The notes beneath the pieces were generated by a model that was not told the DNA's origin, did not search any database, and saw only the letters and a program-made list of their open reading frames with translations. The position numbers were made by a program, and so were the translations under genes. Positions 63,952 through 64,000 of a DNA stretch of 64,000 nucleotides are shown here, one piece after another. Positions within the stretch are counted from its first letter, which is position 1. The number at the start of each line of letters is the position of its first letter. The stretch is from Streptomyces sp. APSN-46.1 (GTDB lineage Bacteria > Actinomycetota > Actinomycetes > Streptomycetales > Streptomycetaceae), in NCBI RefSeq assembly GCF_022815725.1, contig NZ_JALGRF010000004.1, forward strand, positions 336,133-400,132, given 5' to 3'.

Positions 63952-64000
63952 CGCGCGCCGCCCTAGCTGGACCACCGTCCGCCCTCGCGGCCTGCGCCCC

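Larger units (their letters stand above)
62528..64000. other. Very GC-rich repeat region, no supported gene
   Basis: 1.47 kb to the window end. All frames are open for long distances because stop codons are rare at this GC content, but none shows a family, a good ribosome site or ordinary composition. It holds three separate tandem-repeat systems listed individually. A gene entering from the right cannot be excluded. Confidence 0.5.

Overview
The window is chromosomal DNA of a high-GC actinomycete, almost certainly Streptomyces or a very close relative. The evidence is third-position GC-rich coding, frequent GTG starts with 4-base GTGA or ATGA overlaps, and marker genes: bldC, a second lsr2-type gene (lsrL) beside purSQL, vdh, WhiJ-type XRE/DUF397 cassettes, an ORF1590/NsdA-type sporulation-associated regulator, and a DUF3073 gene. 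Most of it is conserved core chromosome organised around purine biosynthesis: purD, purC, purS-purQ-purL, purF and purM, with dnaX, the 4.5S-type SRP RNA and hrpA between them.

Layout. 1-1.9 kb: NarL-type two-component pair, kinase cut by the window edge. 1.9-11.6 kb: an accessory stretch with a VOC protein, a HTH/zinc-ribbon protein, a WhiJ-like cassette (ATPase, XRE-DUF5753, two DUF397 proteins), a di-Mop molbindin, a secreted pierisin/scabin-like ADP-ribosyltransferase, an unlisted 47-residue double CCHC zinc-knuckle protein, a lipoprotein with a damaged start, and a 2.4-kb segment (DUF4365 protein, DUF6247-PIN toxin-antitoxin pair) bounded by 86-bp direct repeats that end in the 3' end of tRNA-Ser. 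11.7-31.9 kb: SRP RNA, dnaX, the pur genes, a second two-component pair, three tRNA-Gly genes, lsrL. 31.6-40 kb: DUF3073, vdh, bldC with a 600-bp regulatory upstream region, tRNA-Asp, hrpA. 40-45 kb: Pro/Ala-rich secreted protein, DsbA-like/CcdA pair, tRNA-Phe/Asp/Glu, metallopeptidase, paired CrcB fluoride channels, lipoprotein. 45-53.9 kb: DEAD-box helicase with an Arg/Asp/Gly-rich tail, a DUF3494-collagen-like surface protein, an orphan DUF5753 regulator, tRNA-Lys, tRNA-fMet, PP2C phosphatase, M23 peptidase. 53.9-62.5 kb: PrsW, TrmB, L-2-hydroxyglutarate oxidase-like enzyme, sporulation-associated TPR regulator, asparagine-synthase-like protein. 62.5-64 kb: very GC-rich tandem-repeat DNA with no gene I can support.

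How the parts relate. The five pur loci together encode PurD, PurC, PurS/Q/L, PurF and PurM. purD, purF and dnaX share the same apparent leaderless promoter layout (a TAnnnT hexamer, 7 bases, then GTG). Developmental control is a second theme: bldC and the collagen-like protein gene each have a GTGAC-N5-GTCAC palindrome upstream that fits the outer positions of the BldD box.

The points most worth following up are the tandem zinc-knuckle mini-protein at 7750-7893, the ADP-ribosyltransferase with an NxE in place of QxE, the repeat-bounded tRNA-Ser segment, and the DUF3494-collagen fusion. All functional calls come from reading motifs; no database search was run.
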